Of a stretch of DNA of 64,000 nucleotides, positions 19,854 to 28,003 are shown in pieces (position 1 is the stretch's first letter; the number at the start of each line of letters is the position of its first letter). Made by a program: the position numbers and the translations under genes. Source of the DNA: Alphaproteobacteria bacterium (GTDB taxonomy: Bacteria; Pseudomonadota; Alphaproteobacteria; Caulobacterales; Hyphomonadaceae); NCBI GenBank assembly GCA_018222605.1, contig JAAEZZ010000004.1, positions 248,001-312,000 of the forward strand, in the 5' to 3' direction. The notes below the pieces were generated by a model that saw nothing but the letters and a program-made list of their open reading frames with translations, did not search any database and was not told the origin of the DNA.

Positions 19854-21452
19854 ATGTCACTCCTCAGGCCAAAGCTTGCAAACAGGAAAAAGACGCCTCA
19901 GCCGGGCAAGCTGATGCGTCTGCAATCCTTTTGGCATCGCTATGTCGTGGCGCTCAGCCTGATCCTGGGCCTGCTTTTTACCAGTCACGTGTTCTCACGC
20001 GCTGAACTGCGCCATGGCGCGCATGATGCGGCCGCAATCAATATGAGCGGCAGCCAGCGCATGTTGTTGCAGCAGATTGCGCACGTGGCTCATGACTATA
20101 TGGCATCTCCGTCCGAAGAGGCGCTCGAAGGGTTGCGGGAAAGTATCCAGCAGTTCGAAACGTCACATTATGAACTGGTGAAGCTGAGCCAGGAAGATCC
20201 CCTACTTCGTTCCCTTTACTCGACCGGCGACGATCCGATCCATACGCTGGTCCTGCGGCTGATAAATGATGTGAACTGGATCCTGGTCGATGCGCGCGGC
20301 ACGGATTCTGCGCTTCGGGATATTGAGCGCATGGCAGATGGCGAGCTGAGCGCAAAGCTGGAAGCAGCAGCCAATGCCTTTGAGGCGATGGCCAGCCGCC
20401 GCTCCATTCAGCTGACCACCATTCAGGATTACTCCCTCTATGCTGCCATTCTGACAATCATCGGCGAGATGCTGCTGATCTTCTGGCCGGCGCATCAGAC
20501 CATCCGGCGCAGCTTTGCCCAATTGCGAGAAGAGCACGAAATCACCGAAGCGGCGCTCAAGAGACTGTCGAATTTTGCCGGCCTGGCCTCAGACCTGTTC
20601 TGGGAAACCGATCTGAAAGGCCGGGTCACTTATGCCGAAGGCGCGGCGCTGGACTATTTCCAGGGTGGGCGCGAAACCATTGTTGGATGCGACTATCTGG
20701 ATATCATTCAGCTGGACGACGAGAATCTGGCGATCATGGCCAATGCCATCAGCACACTGAGCTCATATCAGGGCGTACGCGGGGTCTTCACCGATGCCAG
20801 CGGCTGCACTTACAACATGTTGCTGTCCGGCAAGCCGCGCTTTGATGACCATGGCAGAGTGGCCGGGTATCTGGGCACGGCCGATGATATCAGCACCTAT
20901 GTTCAGCAGCATGAGCAAGTGCGCAAGATGGCCTACACGGACCCGCTGACCGGCTTGTCCAATAAGCGTGCCTATGAAGAGGCGATACCGGAACTGGTCG
21001 ACAAGGCCACACCGCGCAAGCCGCTTTACATGCTGGCGCTGGACCTGGACGGCTTCAAGGCGGTGAATGACACTTATGGCCATGGCGCAGGCGATGAAGT
21101 TCTCAAGATCGTCGCGGCACGGATAAAATCCATTGTCCGGGACGGCGACATGGCGATCCGTGCGGGCGGCGACGAATTCCTGATTCTCTGTAATGCGATG
21201 CCGTCTTACCTGGCCATTATGGGCATGGCCGACCGCCTGAATGAGCGGCTGAGCGCGCCCTATTCCCTGTCCAATGGCAAGACGGTGAGGGTCAGCGCCT
21301 CAATCGGGGTTGCCTGCGCGCCGCATGATGCGACCGAGCATGTCGCGCTGTGCGAGGCCGCCGACCAGGCGCTCTACGCTGCCAAGAGACGCGGCCGCAA
21401 CCAGACCTACTTTGCCCGCGACCTGAAAGAGGACGAATTGCAGGCCTCATGA
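19854..21452 (+). CDS. Membrane diguanylate cyclase with PilJ-like sensor, PAS and GGDEF domains
   Basis: This 532-residue protein has a first membrane segment (~29-47) and a periplasmic helical sensor containing MSGSQRMLLQQIA, which resembles the type IV pili methyl-accepting N-terminal domain. A second membrane segment (~198-215), a PAS domain (~235-345) and a C-terminal GGDEF domain follow. The active site GGDEF is intact at 438-442, and an RxxD inhibitory site (RDGD) lies exactly five residues before it. An active, product-inhibited cyclase making cyclic di-GMP is therefore expected. No EAL domain is present. It is downstream of parE by 82 bp but probably separate. Confidence 0.94.
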   Translation: MSLLRPKLANRKKTPQPGKLMRLQSFWHRYVVALSLILGLLFTSHVFSRAELRHGAHDAAAINMSGSQRMLLQQIAHVAHDYMASPSEEALEGLRESIQQFETSHYELVKLSQEDPLLRSLYSTGDDPIHTLVLRLINDVNWILVDARGTDSALRDIERMADGELSAKLEAAANAFEAMASRRSIQLTTIQDYSLYAAILTIIGEMLLIFWPAHQTIRRSFAQLREEHEITEAALKRLSNFAGLASDLFWETDLKGRVTYAEGAALDYFQGGRETIVGCDYLDIIQLDDENLAIMANAISTLSSYQGVRGVFTDASGCTYNMLLSGKPRFDDHGRVAGYLGTADDISTYVQQHEQVRKMAYTDPLTGLSNKRAYEEAIPELVDKATPRKPLYMLALDLDGFKAVNDTYGHGAGDEVLKIVAARIKSIVRDGDMAIRAGGDEFLILCNAMPSYLAIMGMADRLNERLSAPYSLSNGKTVRVSASIGVACAPHDATEHVALCEAADQALYAAKRRGRNQTYFARDLKEDELQAS

Positions 21453-21532
21453 GGCTCCACAGCCATGTGCCAGCAGATGCTGCCGGACACGCCCTTGGCA
21501 GTCCGGCAAACAGGTCTGATGTTTCAAGGAAT

Positions 21533-22183
21533 TCAGCCGGAGCTTTCCCAGCTTTCCAGCCCCGCGCGGATCATACCGGGCAGCAGGCTCGCAATCGCGC
21601 CAAGTTCCGGTGACAGACGAAAGGCGCTCGCCACCGGCCCGATCATGGGCTTTGGCTCTCCCTTCGCCTGCAGCCGCTTCAGACTGCGCGCCAGACGTTT
21701 CGCATGCGCCTCCGGCGCGGCCAGCACGCGTTGCACCGCCACGATGCGCGCAATCAGGCGGCGCGGATCAGGCTTGGCTCTGGAACGGTCTTGAGACCGC
21801 ACCGAAACAGCCCCAAAACTGTCCCACCCCTGCCCTGTTACGGCAAAGGGCGTGCAGGGGGGCAAAAGCTGCAGGCGGTGCTGATAGGTGCGCGGAAAGA
21901 TGGCCAGCTCTGTGCCCTCCGGCAGGCCGGCGGGCAAGCCGGGCTCCCCCCGCTCTGCCCGCTGGCGCGGCGCGGTGGGCGCGAGATCCAGTGACAGGGC
22001 CATCAGGAAGATCAGACGACGGACGATCGCCTCCACCTGCCTCAACCGGCCACTGGCCCGCGCCAGCACGCCATGCGTCAGGTCACGCGCACCGGTCTGC
22101 AAATCGGCCATGCCAACCACAGACACAACCGCGCCCCGCGCCTGCTCCAGCCCACAGGAAAGAAACTCCGCCACTTTGCTCAT
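21533..22183 (-). CDS. Hypothetical Arg/Leu-rich protein
   Basis: The 216-residue product is not recognised. It has an amphipathic helical N-terminal half (LTHGVLARASGRLRQVEAIVRRLIFLMALSLDLAP), a Pro/Arg-rich centre and a basic C-terminal helical part (HAKRLARSLKRLQAKGEP). No signal peptide or catalytic motif stands out. The opposite-strand frame is longer in places but Pro/Ala/Arg-rich, as expected of a shadow. It is convergent with the diguanylate cyclase gene and lies next to the repeat island at 22274-22916. The reality of the gene is likely but not certain. Confidence 0.5.
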   Translation of the reverse strand: MSKVAEFLSCGLEQARGAVVSVVGMADLQTGARDLTHGVLARASGRLRQVEAIVRRLIFLMALSLDLAPTAPRQRAERGEPGLPAGLPEGTELAIFPRTYQHRLQLLPPCTPFAVTGQGWDSFGAVSVRSQDRSRAKPDPRRLIARIVAVQRVLAAPEAHAKRLARSLKRLQAKGEPKPMIGPVASAFRLSPELGAIASLLPGMIRAGLESWESSG

Positions 22184-22273
22184 ACGGCACAGTCTATGGG
22201 CGGGAGTTATGCGACGGATTGGGAGGGGCTTCTTGAGGTGCAGCGCGTCCTGTTTTTGGGGAGAGTTGAGTTA

Positions 22274-22359
22274 CCCCTCTCCCCTGCCCCTCTCCCAGGG
22301 GAGAGGGGTTTGGTGGTCGCGCCCCCTTCTCCCCTGGGAGAAGGGTTGGGGATGAGGGG
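22274..22359. repeat. Two inverted copies of a GC-rich palindromic intergenic repeat
   Basis: Copy A (22274-22308) and copy B (22322-22359, inverted) are variants of a roughly 35-bp unit. Each starts CCCCTC and contains a short palindrome (CTCTCCC/GGGAGAG type). They are 13 bp apart and could pair with each other as one long hairpin. The same unit recurs twice nearby, flanking the DUF559 gene. Confidence 0.85.
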
Positions 22360-22444
22360 ATATGGAGGGTCGGCAGAGAGCGGAATAGCGGGGCGGGATA
22401 ATCTCTGGTTGCAGCGCGTGCTGTCTTCGCCGAGAGTTGGGTGC

Positions 22445-22479
22445 CCCCTCACCCCCGGCCCCTCTCCCGAGGGAGAGGG
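22445..22479 (+). repeat. 35-bp palindromic repeat, copy C (upstream of DUF559 gene)
   Basis: It is identical base for base to copy D at 22882-22916 and in the same orientation. The core is CTCTCCC-GA-GGGAGAG, able to form a short hairpin. The sequence just before this copy (22408-22444) also resembles that before copy A (22237-22273), with shared GCAGCGCGT and GAGAGTTG words. This suggests an old local duplication. Confidence 0.92.
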
Positions 22480-22511
22480 GTGGGCCCGTGATTTTTTGGA
22501 AGGAATGCCCT

Positions 22512-22856
22512 TTGACCCGCAATCCTGATATCTATCGCGCGCGGCGATTGCGGCGTGAGGCCAATACGCCGGAACAGGTGGCATGGGATGCCTTGCGAAA
22601 ACTGAGGCCGTTGGGATACCCGGTTCGGCGACAGCATCCGATTGGCGGATACATTGTGGACTTTGCGATCATCAAGGCCCGGCTGGTAATCGAGATTGAC
22701 GGCTCAATTCATGGCCGGGAGGCGACGCGTCTGCACGATGGCGCGCGTCAGGCAGAGCTGGAACGGCTGGGCTGGCGGGTGCTGCGCATCGACGCGCAAG
22801 CTGCAATGAGCCGGGATCATGTATTTGGCGTTGTGACTGAGGCGCTCGGTTTGTGA
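22512..22856 (+). CDS. DUF559 domain protein, Vsr/PD-(D/E)xK nuclease-like
   Basis: This 114-residue protein starts at TTG 22512, chosen because GGAAGGA lies 7 nt upstream and homology begins there. Longer frames run back into the repeat. It matches the DUF559 pattern: RARRLRREANTPEQ, a conserved RRQHPIGGYIVDF and then LVIEIDGSIH. The Asp of VDF and the E-x-D of IEIDG are likely metal ligands of the endonuclease-like fold related to very-short-patch repair nucleases. Its substrate is unknown. It is flanked on both sides by identical 35-bp palindromic repeats, only 32 bp before the start and 25 bp after the stop. Confidence 0.88.
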   Translation: MTRNPDIYRARRLRREANTPEQVAWDALRKLRPLGYPVRRQHPIGGYIVDFAIIKARLVIEIDGSIHGREATRLHDGARQAELERLGWRVLRIDAQAAMSRDHVFGVVTEALGL

Positions 22857-22881
22857 GACAGCTTTTGAGGAACATGCGTTT

Positions 22882-22916
22882 CCCCTCACCCCCGGCCCCT
22901 CTCCCGAGGGAGAGGG
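22882..22916 (+). repeat. 35-bp palindromic repeat, copy D (downstream of DUF559 gene)
   Basis: It is an exact copy of 22445-22479 in the same orientation. The two copies bracket the DUF559 gene as a direct-repeat pair, so the gene plus one repeat forms a unit of 437 bp. Confidence 0.92.
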
Positions 22917-22954
22917 ATGAGTCTTCAATTGATAATCCCGGCGCATCCGCCTAA

Positions 22955-24613
22955 ATGCTCCCCATGAGCAAAAAGCTGAAAATTCTGGTCGCGCAATTCA
23001 ATCCCGTTGTTGGGGATATTGCGGGCAATCTGGGGCTGGCGCGGCAGGCGCTGGTGGAGGGCAAGGCGCGCGGGGCGGATCTGGTCGTCCTGTCAGAGCT
23101 GTTCATTCTGGGCTATCCGGCGGAAGACCTGGTGCTGAAATCTGCCGCGGTGGAAGATTCCATGAAGGCCGTGGAGGCGCTGGCCGAGGATACGGCAGAC
23201 GGCCCGGCCGTTCTGATCGGCAGCCCCTGGGCCGAACATGGCAAGCGGCACAACAGCGTCGTCTGGCTGGCCGGCGGCAAGATTACCGGGCGCTATGACA
23301 AGCGCGAACTGCCCAATTATGGCGTGTTCGACGAGAAGCGCATCTTCGATGCCGGCGAAGGCTCCCCGCCTTTGTTCGAGCTGAACGGCGTGACGCTGGG
23401 CATCGCGATCTGTGAGGATATCTGGTATCCGCGCGTGCCGGGCCAGCTGGCCGAGGCGGGCGCGGAAATGCTGATCGTGCCGAATGGCAGCCCCTGGCGG
23501 CGCACCGTGCAGGTGGAGCGCCACACCAGCTTTTCCGCCTGGCACAAGACGGGCGTGCCCTATCTGTTTGTCAATCAGGTGGGCGGGCAGGACGAACTGG
23601 TCTTCGATGGCAGTTCGTATGCGGTCGATCATGACGGGACGGAACATCAGCTGCTGGGCGATTTCGTCACCGGCACGGCGATGGTCACCTATGATGGCGA
23701 AACGCACCGCTTCGAGAGCGAGGCTCAAGCGAGCCTGACCGGCGGCTGGGAAGCGGAATATCGCGCGGCGACGCTGGCGCTGGGCGATTATGTCAACAAG
23801 AACAAATTTCCCGGCGTCGTGCTGGGCATGTCGGGCGGGATCGACTCGGCGCTGACGGCGGCGATTGCCGTGGATGCTCTGGGAGCGGATCGTGTCTGGT
23901 GCGTGATGATGCCGTCAAAATACACCTCCAGCGAAAGCCTGGAGGATGCGAAAGCCTGCGCCGAGGCGCTGGGCGTGCGCTATGACATCATCAATATCCG
24001 CCCCGGCGTGGGCGCGATGGACGAGATGCTATCGGGCGCCTTTGCCGAGACCCAGCCCGACACGACGGAAGAGAACATCCAATCCCGCCTGCGCGGGGTG
24101 ACGCTGATGGCACTGTCGAACAAGTTCGGCCATATGGTGGTGACGACCGGCAACAAGAGCGAGATGGCCGTCGGCTATGCCACGCTGTATGGCGACATGT
24201 GCGGCGGCTATAATGCGCTGAAGGATTTCTACAAGACCGAAGTGTTCGAGCTGGCGAAGTGGCGGAATACGGCCGTGCCGAAGGGTGCGCTCGGCCCCGG
24301 CGGCGAAGTGATCCCGGAACGGATCATCACCAAACCGCCCTCGGCAGAGCTGCGCGAGGACCAGAAGGATGAAGACTCCCTGCCGCCCTATGACGTGCTG
24401 GATGACATTCTGCGCGGGCTGGTGGACCAGGAAGAGCCAATCGAGGCCATTCTGGCGCGCGGGCATGACCGGGCGCTGGTCAAACGGATCGAGCATCTGC
24501 TCTACATCGCGGAATACAAGCGCCGCCAGGCCCCGCCGGGCGTGAAAGTCGGCGGCAAGAATTTCGGCCGCGACCGGCGCTATCCGATCACGAACCGCTT
24601 CCGGGATGACTGA
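22955..24613 (+). CDS. nadE: Glutamine-dependent NAD+ synthetase
   Basis: This two-domain protein of 552 residues carries an N-terminal glutaminase of the nitrilase fold: Glu in LSELFILGYP, Lys in GRYDKRELPNYGVFDE, and nucleophile Cys153 in GIAICEDIW. The C-terminal synthetase has the ATP pyrophosphatase P-loop SGGIDS at 293-298 and TTGNKSEMAVGYATLYGD. It converts deamido-NAD to NAD using glutamine-derived ammonia. The start may be 22955 or 22964. It ends 44 bp before a convergent lipoprotein gene. Confidence 0.97.
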   Translation: MLPMSKKLKILVAQFNPVVGDIAGNLGLARQALVEGKARGADLVVLSELFILGYPAEDLVLKSAAVEDSMKAVEALAEDTADGPAVLIGSPWAEHGKRHNSVVWLAGGKITGRYDKRELPNYGVFDEKRIFDAGEGSPPLFELNGVTLGIAICEDIWYPRVPGQLAEAGAEMLIVPNGSPWRRTVQVERHTSFSAWHKTGVPYLFVNQVGGQDELVFDGSSYAVDHDGTEHQLLGDFVTGTAMVTYDGETHRFESEAQASLTGGWEAEYRAATLALGDYVNKNKFPGVVLGMSGGIDSALTAAIAVDALGADRVWCVMMPSKYTSSESLEDAKACAEALGVRYDIINIRPGVGAMDEMLSGAFAETQPDTTEENIQSRLRGVTLMALSNKFGHMVVTTGNKSEMAVGYATLYGDMCGGYNALKDFYKTEVFELAKWRNTAVPKGALGPGGEVIPERIITKPPSAELREDQKDEDSLPPYDVLDDILRGLVDQEEPIEAILARGHDRALVKRIEHLLYIAEYKRRQAPPGVKVGGKNFGRDRRYPITNRFRDD

Positions 24614-24657
24614 GGGCTGAGGCCCTGCTCCGGGTCAGGGCAGCTTAACGGCCGGCC

Positions 24658-25482
24658 CTATTCCTGGTCCGGCAGCGCGGCCTCGGGCTCGATCCCCTCA
24701 TAGGCTGCTGCCATGGCCGCTGCGCCGGCGCGCACCTCTGCCACATCATCGGGCGCGATGTCCGACGCCTCGCCATAGCCCATGATCGGAGACGCCACGA
24801 CGCCCGGCAGGTCTACCATGGTGGAATAGAGCAGCCAGGCGCGGCTGCCATCCTCGCAGGCGACATTGACCCATTGGTCTTCTGTCGGCGCTGGCAGGCT
24901 GGCGATATCGCTGATCTCGCGCAGCTCGGCCTCGTTGATGTCATACTCCTCGCCGCCGAAGGAGACGATGGTGAACCCCTCCCCCAGATAGCGCAGATAG
25001 GTCAGCTGGTCGCCGGCCTTCAGGTCCAGCGTCTTGATGCCGGTATCGGAGACATATTCGATGGACGCGTCCTGAGAGAGCGTCACCGGGAAGGTTTTCG
25101 TGGCGACGAAGAAATCGAGATTATCCTGCTCCACCCGGTCGCGGTTCCACAACTGGTAGTTGGCATATTGCGGCAGCGGACATTCAAGGTCTGCCGGCAC
25201 GCCGGAATTGGGCTGTGACCAGCCATTCACGACAACGCCGGGGTCCAGCACGGCGAATCCGGCGGGATATTCGCCCGGCCAGCCGGGGCTGACATACCAT
25301 CCTTCGCCATAGCCGGAGACGGCCTGATAATCCGTCTCGACATCGGATTTTGCAATTTCTGCAGGTGTTTCAATGGGTTCGGGGGCTTCCACCACCGTTG
25401 TTTCCGGTTCGACCGGCTCTTCAACCCGTTCCCCACAGGCCGCCAGCAGCGCCGCTGCAGCCAAAATCCAGCCCCGTCTCAT
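24658..25482 (-). CDS. Predicted lipoprotein of unknown function
   Basis: This 274-residue protein starts at ATG 25482, because GAGGAG sits 6 nt upstream; an ATG two codons earlier is less well placed. The N-terminus MRRGWILAAAALLAACGER ends in a lipobox (LAAC). An acidic Pro/Glu linker and a globular beta-rich region without a recognised domain follow. The segment TLDLKAGDQLTYLRYLGEG resembles an SH3-like or OB-type strand pattern, but that is weak. It is probably anchored in the envelope. It is divergent from gltX. Confidence 0.75.
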   Translation of the reverse strand: MRRGWILAAAALLAACGERVEEPVEPETTVVEAPEPIETPAEIAKSDVETDYQAVSGYGEGWYVSPGWPGEYPAGFAVLDPGVVVNGWSQPNSGVPADLECPLPQYANYQLWNRDRVEQDNLDFFVATKTFPVTLSQDASIEYVSDTGIKTLDLKAGDQLTYLRYLGEGFTIVSFGGEEYDINEAELREISDIASLPAPTEDQWVNVACEDGSRAWLLYSTMVDLPGVVASPIMGYGEASDIAPDDVAEVRAGAAAMAAAYEGIEPEAALPDQE

Positions 25483-25616
25483 CCACATCTCCTCGATGAC
25501 GACTCATCTGCCCGTCGCACATTATCATAAACAATAGCAACAATGTGGCATCCCTCCCTTGGCTTTTTCCGCAATTTGATGTCGAAAGCGCCTTAAGTGA
25601 CACAGGTTTTGCTCCA

Positions 25617-26957
25617 ATGACTGCACCGATCGTTCGTTTTGCCCCTTCGCCCACCGGCCGCCTGCATGTCGGCAATGTGCGCACCGCGCTGATCAACTGG
25701 CTGTTTGCCAAGGGCCAGCAGGGCAAGTTCATCCTGCGCATCGACGATACCGACGTGGAACGCTCCACCAAGGAACATGAAGACGCGCTGAAGGTGGATC
25801 TGGAATGGCTGGGCCTTGTCTGGGCCGATACATTCAACCAATCCGACCGGTTTGGCGAATATGACGCCGCCGCCGACAAGCTGCGCGAGATGGGCCTGCT
25901 ATATCCCTGCTTCGAGACGGCCGACGAGCTGGAGCGCAAGCGCAAGATCGCGCTGTCGCGTGGCCGCCCGCCGGTCTATGACCGCGCGGCGCTGGACCTC
26001 AGCGACGAGGAGAAAGCCAAGCTGGACGCCGAAGGCCGCAAACCGCACTGGCGCTTCAAACTCTCCGGCGAGCGCGTCGAGTGGAACGACCTTGTGCGCG
26101 GCCCGCAAAGCATCGACACGTCCAGCCTGTCCGACCCGATCCTGATCCGCGAGGATGGCTCTTACCTCTACACCCTCCCCTCCGTGGTGGATGATATCGA
26201 GGCCGGCATTACGCATGTTGTGCGCGGCGAGGACCATGTCACCAATTCCGGCGCGCAGATCGAGATCTTCAAGGCACTCGGCGGCACGGCGCCGGACATG
26301 GCGCACACACCGCTGCTGATCGGCGCGGATGGCCAGGGCCTGTCGAAGCGGCTCGGCTCGCTGTCCATGGGCGAGCTGCGCGCGCAGGGCTATGAGCCGA
26401 TGGCGGTCTGCAGCCTGCTGGCAAAGATCGGCACATCCGACAATGTCGAAGCGCGCGAAAGCCTGGACCAGCTGGTCGAGGAATTCAGCTTTGACAAGAT
26501 CGGCCGCGCCCCGGCGCGTTTTGACGAGGCCGAGCTGCTGGCCGTCAACGCCACGCTGCTGCACGCCCTGCCCTTTGACGCGGTGAAGGATCGCCTCGCG
26601 GCGGCCGACCCGCGCGCCGCCGATGAGGCCTTCTGGACCGTGGTACGTGAGAACTGCTCTCTGCTGCCGGACGTTGCCGCATGGGTGGAGACCGTGTTCG
26701 GCACAATCACGCCGGTGATCGAGGATGAGGACAAGGACTTTGTCGCCACCGCCGCCACGCTGCTGCCGGAGGGCGAACTGACGGGCGAGACTTGGAGCCA
26801 GTGGGCTAATGCCGTGAAGGCAGAGACCGGCCGCAAGGGTCGCGGCCTGTTCATGACACTGCGCAAGGCGCTGACCGGCCAGGACCACGGCCCCGACATG
26901 GGCGCCCTGCTGCCCCTGATCGGCCGCGAGCGGGCACTGGCGCGGCTGCAGGGCTAG
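25617..26957 (+). CDS. gltX: Glutamyl-tRNA synthetase (short alphaproteobacterial type)
   Basis: This 446-residue class I synthetase has the HIGH-type motif in FAPSPTGRLHVGN and the KMSKS-type motif LSKR at 242-245. The ATG at 25617 is where the family begins, and upstream codons are not conserved-looking. Alphaproteobacteria commonly carry two GltX paralogues because glutaminyl-tRNA is made through mischarged Glu-tRNA-Gln and GatCAB. Which paralogue this is cannot be settled without the other copy. A small low-GC membrane gene follows 13 bp later. Confidence 0.93.
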   Translation: MTAPIVRFAPSPTGRLHVGNVRTALINWLFAKGQQGKFILRIDDTDVERSTKEHEDALKVDLEWLGLVWADTFNQSDRFGEYDAAADKLREMGLLYPCFETADELERKRKIALSRGRPPVYDRAALDLSDEEKAKLDAEGRKPHWRFKLSGERVEWNDLVRGPQSIDTSSLSDPILIREDGSYLYTLPSVVDDIEAGITHVVRGEDHVTNSGAQIEIFKALGGTAPDMAHTPLLIGADGQGLSKRLGSLSMGELRAQGYEPMAVCSLLAKIGTSDNVEARESLDQLVEEFSFDKIGRAPARFDEAELLAVNATLLHALPFDAVKDRLAAADPRAADEAFWTVVRENCSLLPDVAAWVETVFGTITPVIEDEDKDFVATAATLLPEGELTGETWSQWANAVKAETGRKGRGLFMTLRKALTGQDHGPDMGALLPLIGRERALARLQG

Positions 26958-26970
26958 GTTGGCTTAGGGC

Positions 26971-27243
26971 ATGAAGCAGCTCTCCAAGACTCTTGGTATA
27001 GTAGCTACATTAGCGCTCGCTGCTTACGGTCTGTCATTTTTTGGAAGTGGATTATTAAAGGAAAACATGATCGGCACCGCTCTGCTGATATACCTTTTCG
27101 TGACCCTTGCATGGCAACCCATCTATATAAGGGATCTCCCCTTTTCTGAGGCAGTTCATGCCACACCTCTCACAGCAATGATCCACATATTCATGCTCGT
27201 TTGCATAGGCGTGGCAGGGCTTCTTCTATGGGTGGCTTTTTAG
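26971..27243 (+). CDS. Small three-helix membrane protein, AT-rich
   Basis: This 90-residue product is almost entirely hydrophobic, with three likely membrane segments (about 8-26, 36-54 and 70-89), and is not recognised. Its base composition and codon choice (TTA, ATA, AGG, AGT) differ clearly from gltX just upstream and from the rest of the window, suggesting recent acquisition. Only a weak Shine-Dalgarno (AGGGC) precedes the start, 13 bp after gltX. Confidence 0.6.
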   Translation: MKQLSKTLGIVATLALAAYGLSFFGSGLLKENMIGTALLIYLFVTLAWQPIYIRDLPFSEAVHATPLTAMIHIFMLVCIGVAGLLLWVAF

Positions 27244-27377
27244 CGCCACTCCTGAGACTGACATAAATTGCTTGTAATAATTCACATTTTCAAAATTCAG
27301 AACAAAATCGGAACTTTTTCCTTTCCAAAAGATGAATATTCTGCTTATGTTCTCTTATTGAAGAACACGCGGAACAC

Positions 27378-27393
27378 GGGGGCCGCAGCCCCC
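27378..27393. other. GC hairpin in the leader of the 110-residue orphan gene
   Basis: GGGGGC-CGCA-GCCCCC forms a 6-bp all-GC stem with a tetraloop, 21 nt before the start of the next gene, in an otherwise AT-rich leader (27244-27377). There is no T-run after it, so it is more likely a translational or mRNA-stability element than a terminator. Confidence 0.45.
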
Positions 27394-27414
27394 GAAATCT
27401 TGAGGAGTTGCACA

Positions 27415-27747
27415 ATGGTACACTTGGTCATCAAGGGATGTGAGTTTGACCTGGCCCATGCGAAGGATGTTGTCTTTGGAGACGGTTTCCGCATGGAACT
27501 GGACCAGGCCATTGATCTGGCCATGGGCGGCATTGAGTTCTGGGCCGCAGAAGCAGACGGCTCTGCCGCAAAAGTCAGTGTCGAGAAGAATGAATATGGC
27601 GAGTTGATCCTCAAGACCGAGCCGAGCGCCCGCGCCGCCAATCATTTCGGCGAAATCTGCGCCCCGCCCATCGTGCACCGCCGCTATCGTGCCGAAACCC
27701 ATCGTACGCCGGTGCAGATCCATCACGGTTACGCTGTCGCAGCCTAG
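27415..27747 (+). CDS. Hypothetical 110-residue protein
   Basis: The ATG at 27415 is preceded by GAGGAG at 27402-27407. The product is a small soluble protein with an acidic N-terminal half and a basic, His-rich C-terminal half (APPIVHRRYRAETHRTPVQIHHG). I do not recognise it. The phase-compatible upstream extension to 27268 is AT-rich leader and not coding-like. The gene has its own AT-rich promoter region and is flanked by small orphan sequence on both sides. Confidence 0.6.
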   Translation: MVHLVIKGCEFDLAHAKDVVFGDGFRMELDQAIDLAMGGIEFWAAEADGSAAKVSVEKNEYGELILKTEPSARAANHFGEICAPPIVHRRYRAETHRTPVQIHHGYAVAA

Positions 27748-28003
27748 GTTACGCAGCGGCCCTCACCTTCCAGACGTTTCCTCCCCTGCGGTCACCACAC
27801 CCAAGCCATCGGCCGCAGACAGGATATGCCGCTCTCCAAACCGGCACATCCGGGATCACACCAGCCTCTGGAAGGTGGGGGTTACTCCGTCGGCCTTGCG
27901 CTTTCGCGCGCAGGACAGGCCCGTTTATCGTCCCTCCCTCACAACACTCATGCTAAGCGAAGTCGAAGTATGAGCGACGACGAGGTATGGACGGAACGGA
28001 GAC
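27748..28003. other. Intergenic region with an inverted-repeat element
   Basis: This 256-bp gap has no supported gene. At 27947-27974 it carries an imperfect inverted repeat, CTCATGC ... GTATGAG (6 of 7 positions matching), around the core TAAGCGAAGTCGAA. This looks like a short dispersed genomic repeat. Two small frames here lack any coding signature. Confidence 0.5.

Noticed and set aside
22207..22584. Minus-strand frame across the palindromic repeats
   Set aside because: The product is Pro/Gly/Arg-rich translation of the repeats themselves (SPSGEGPGVRG) and has no independent support.
26971..27243. Holin or toxin-antitoxin component
   Set aside because: Three hydrophobic helices alone do not support either, and no partner gene or antisense RNA structure was found.
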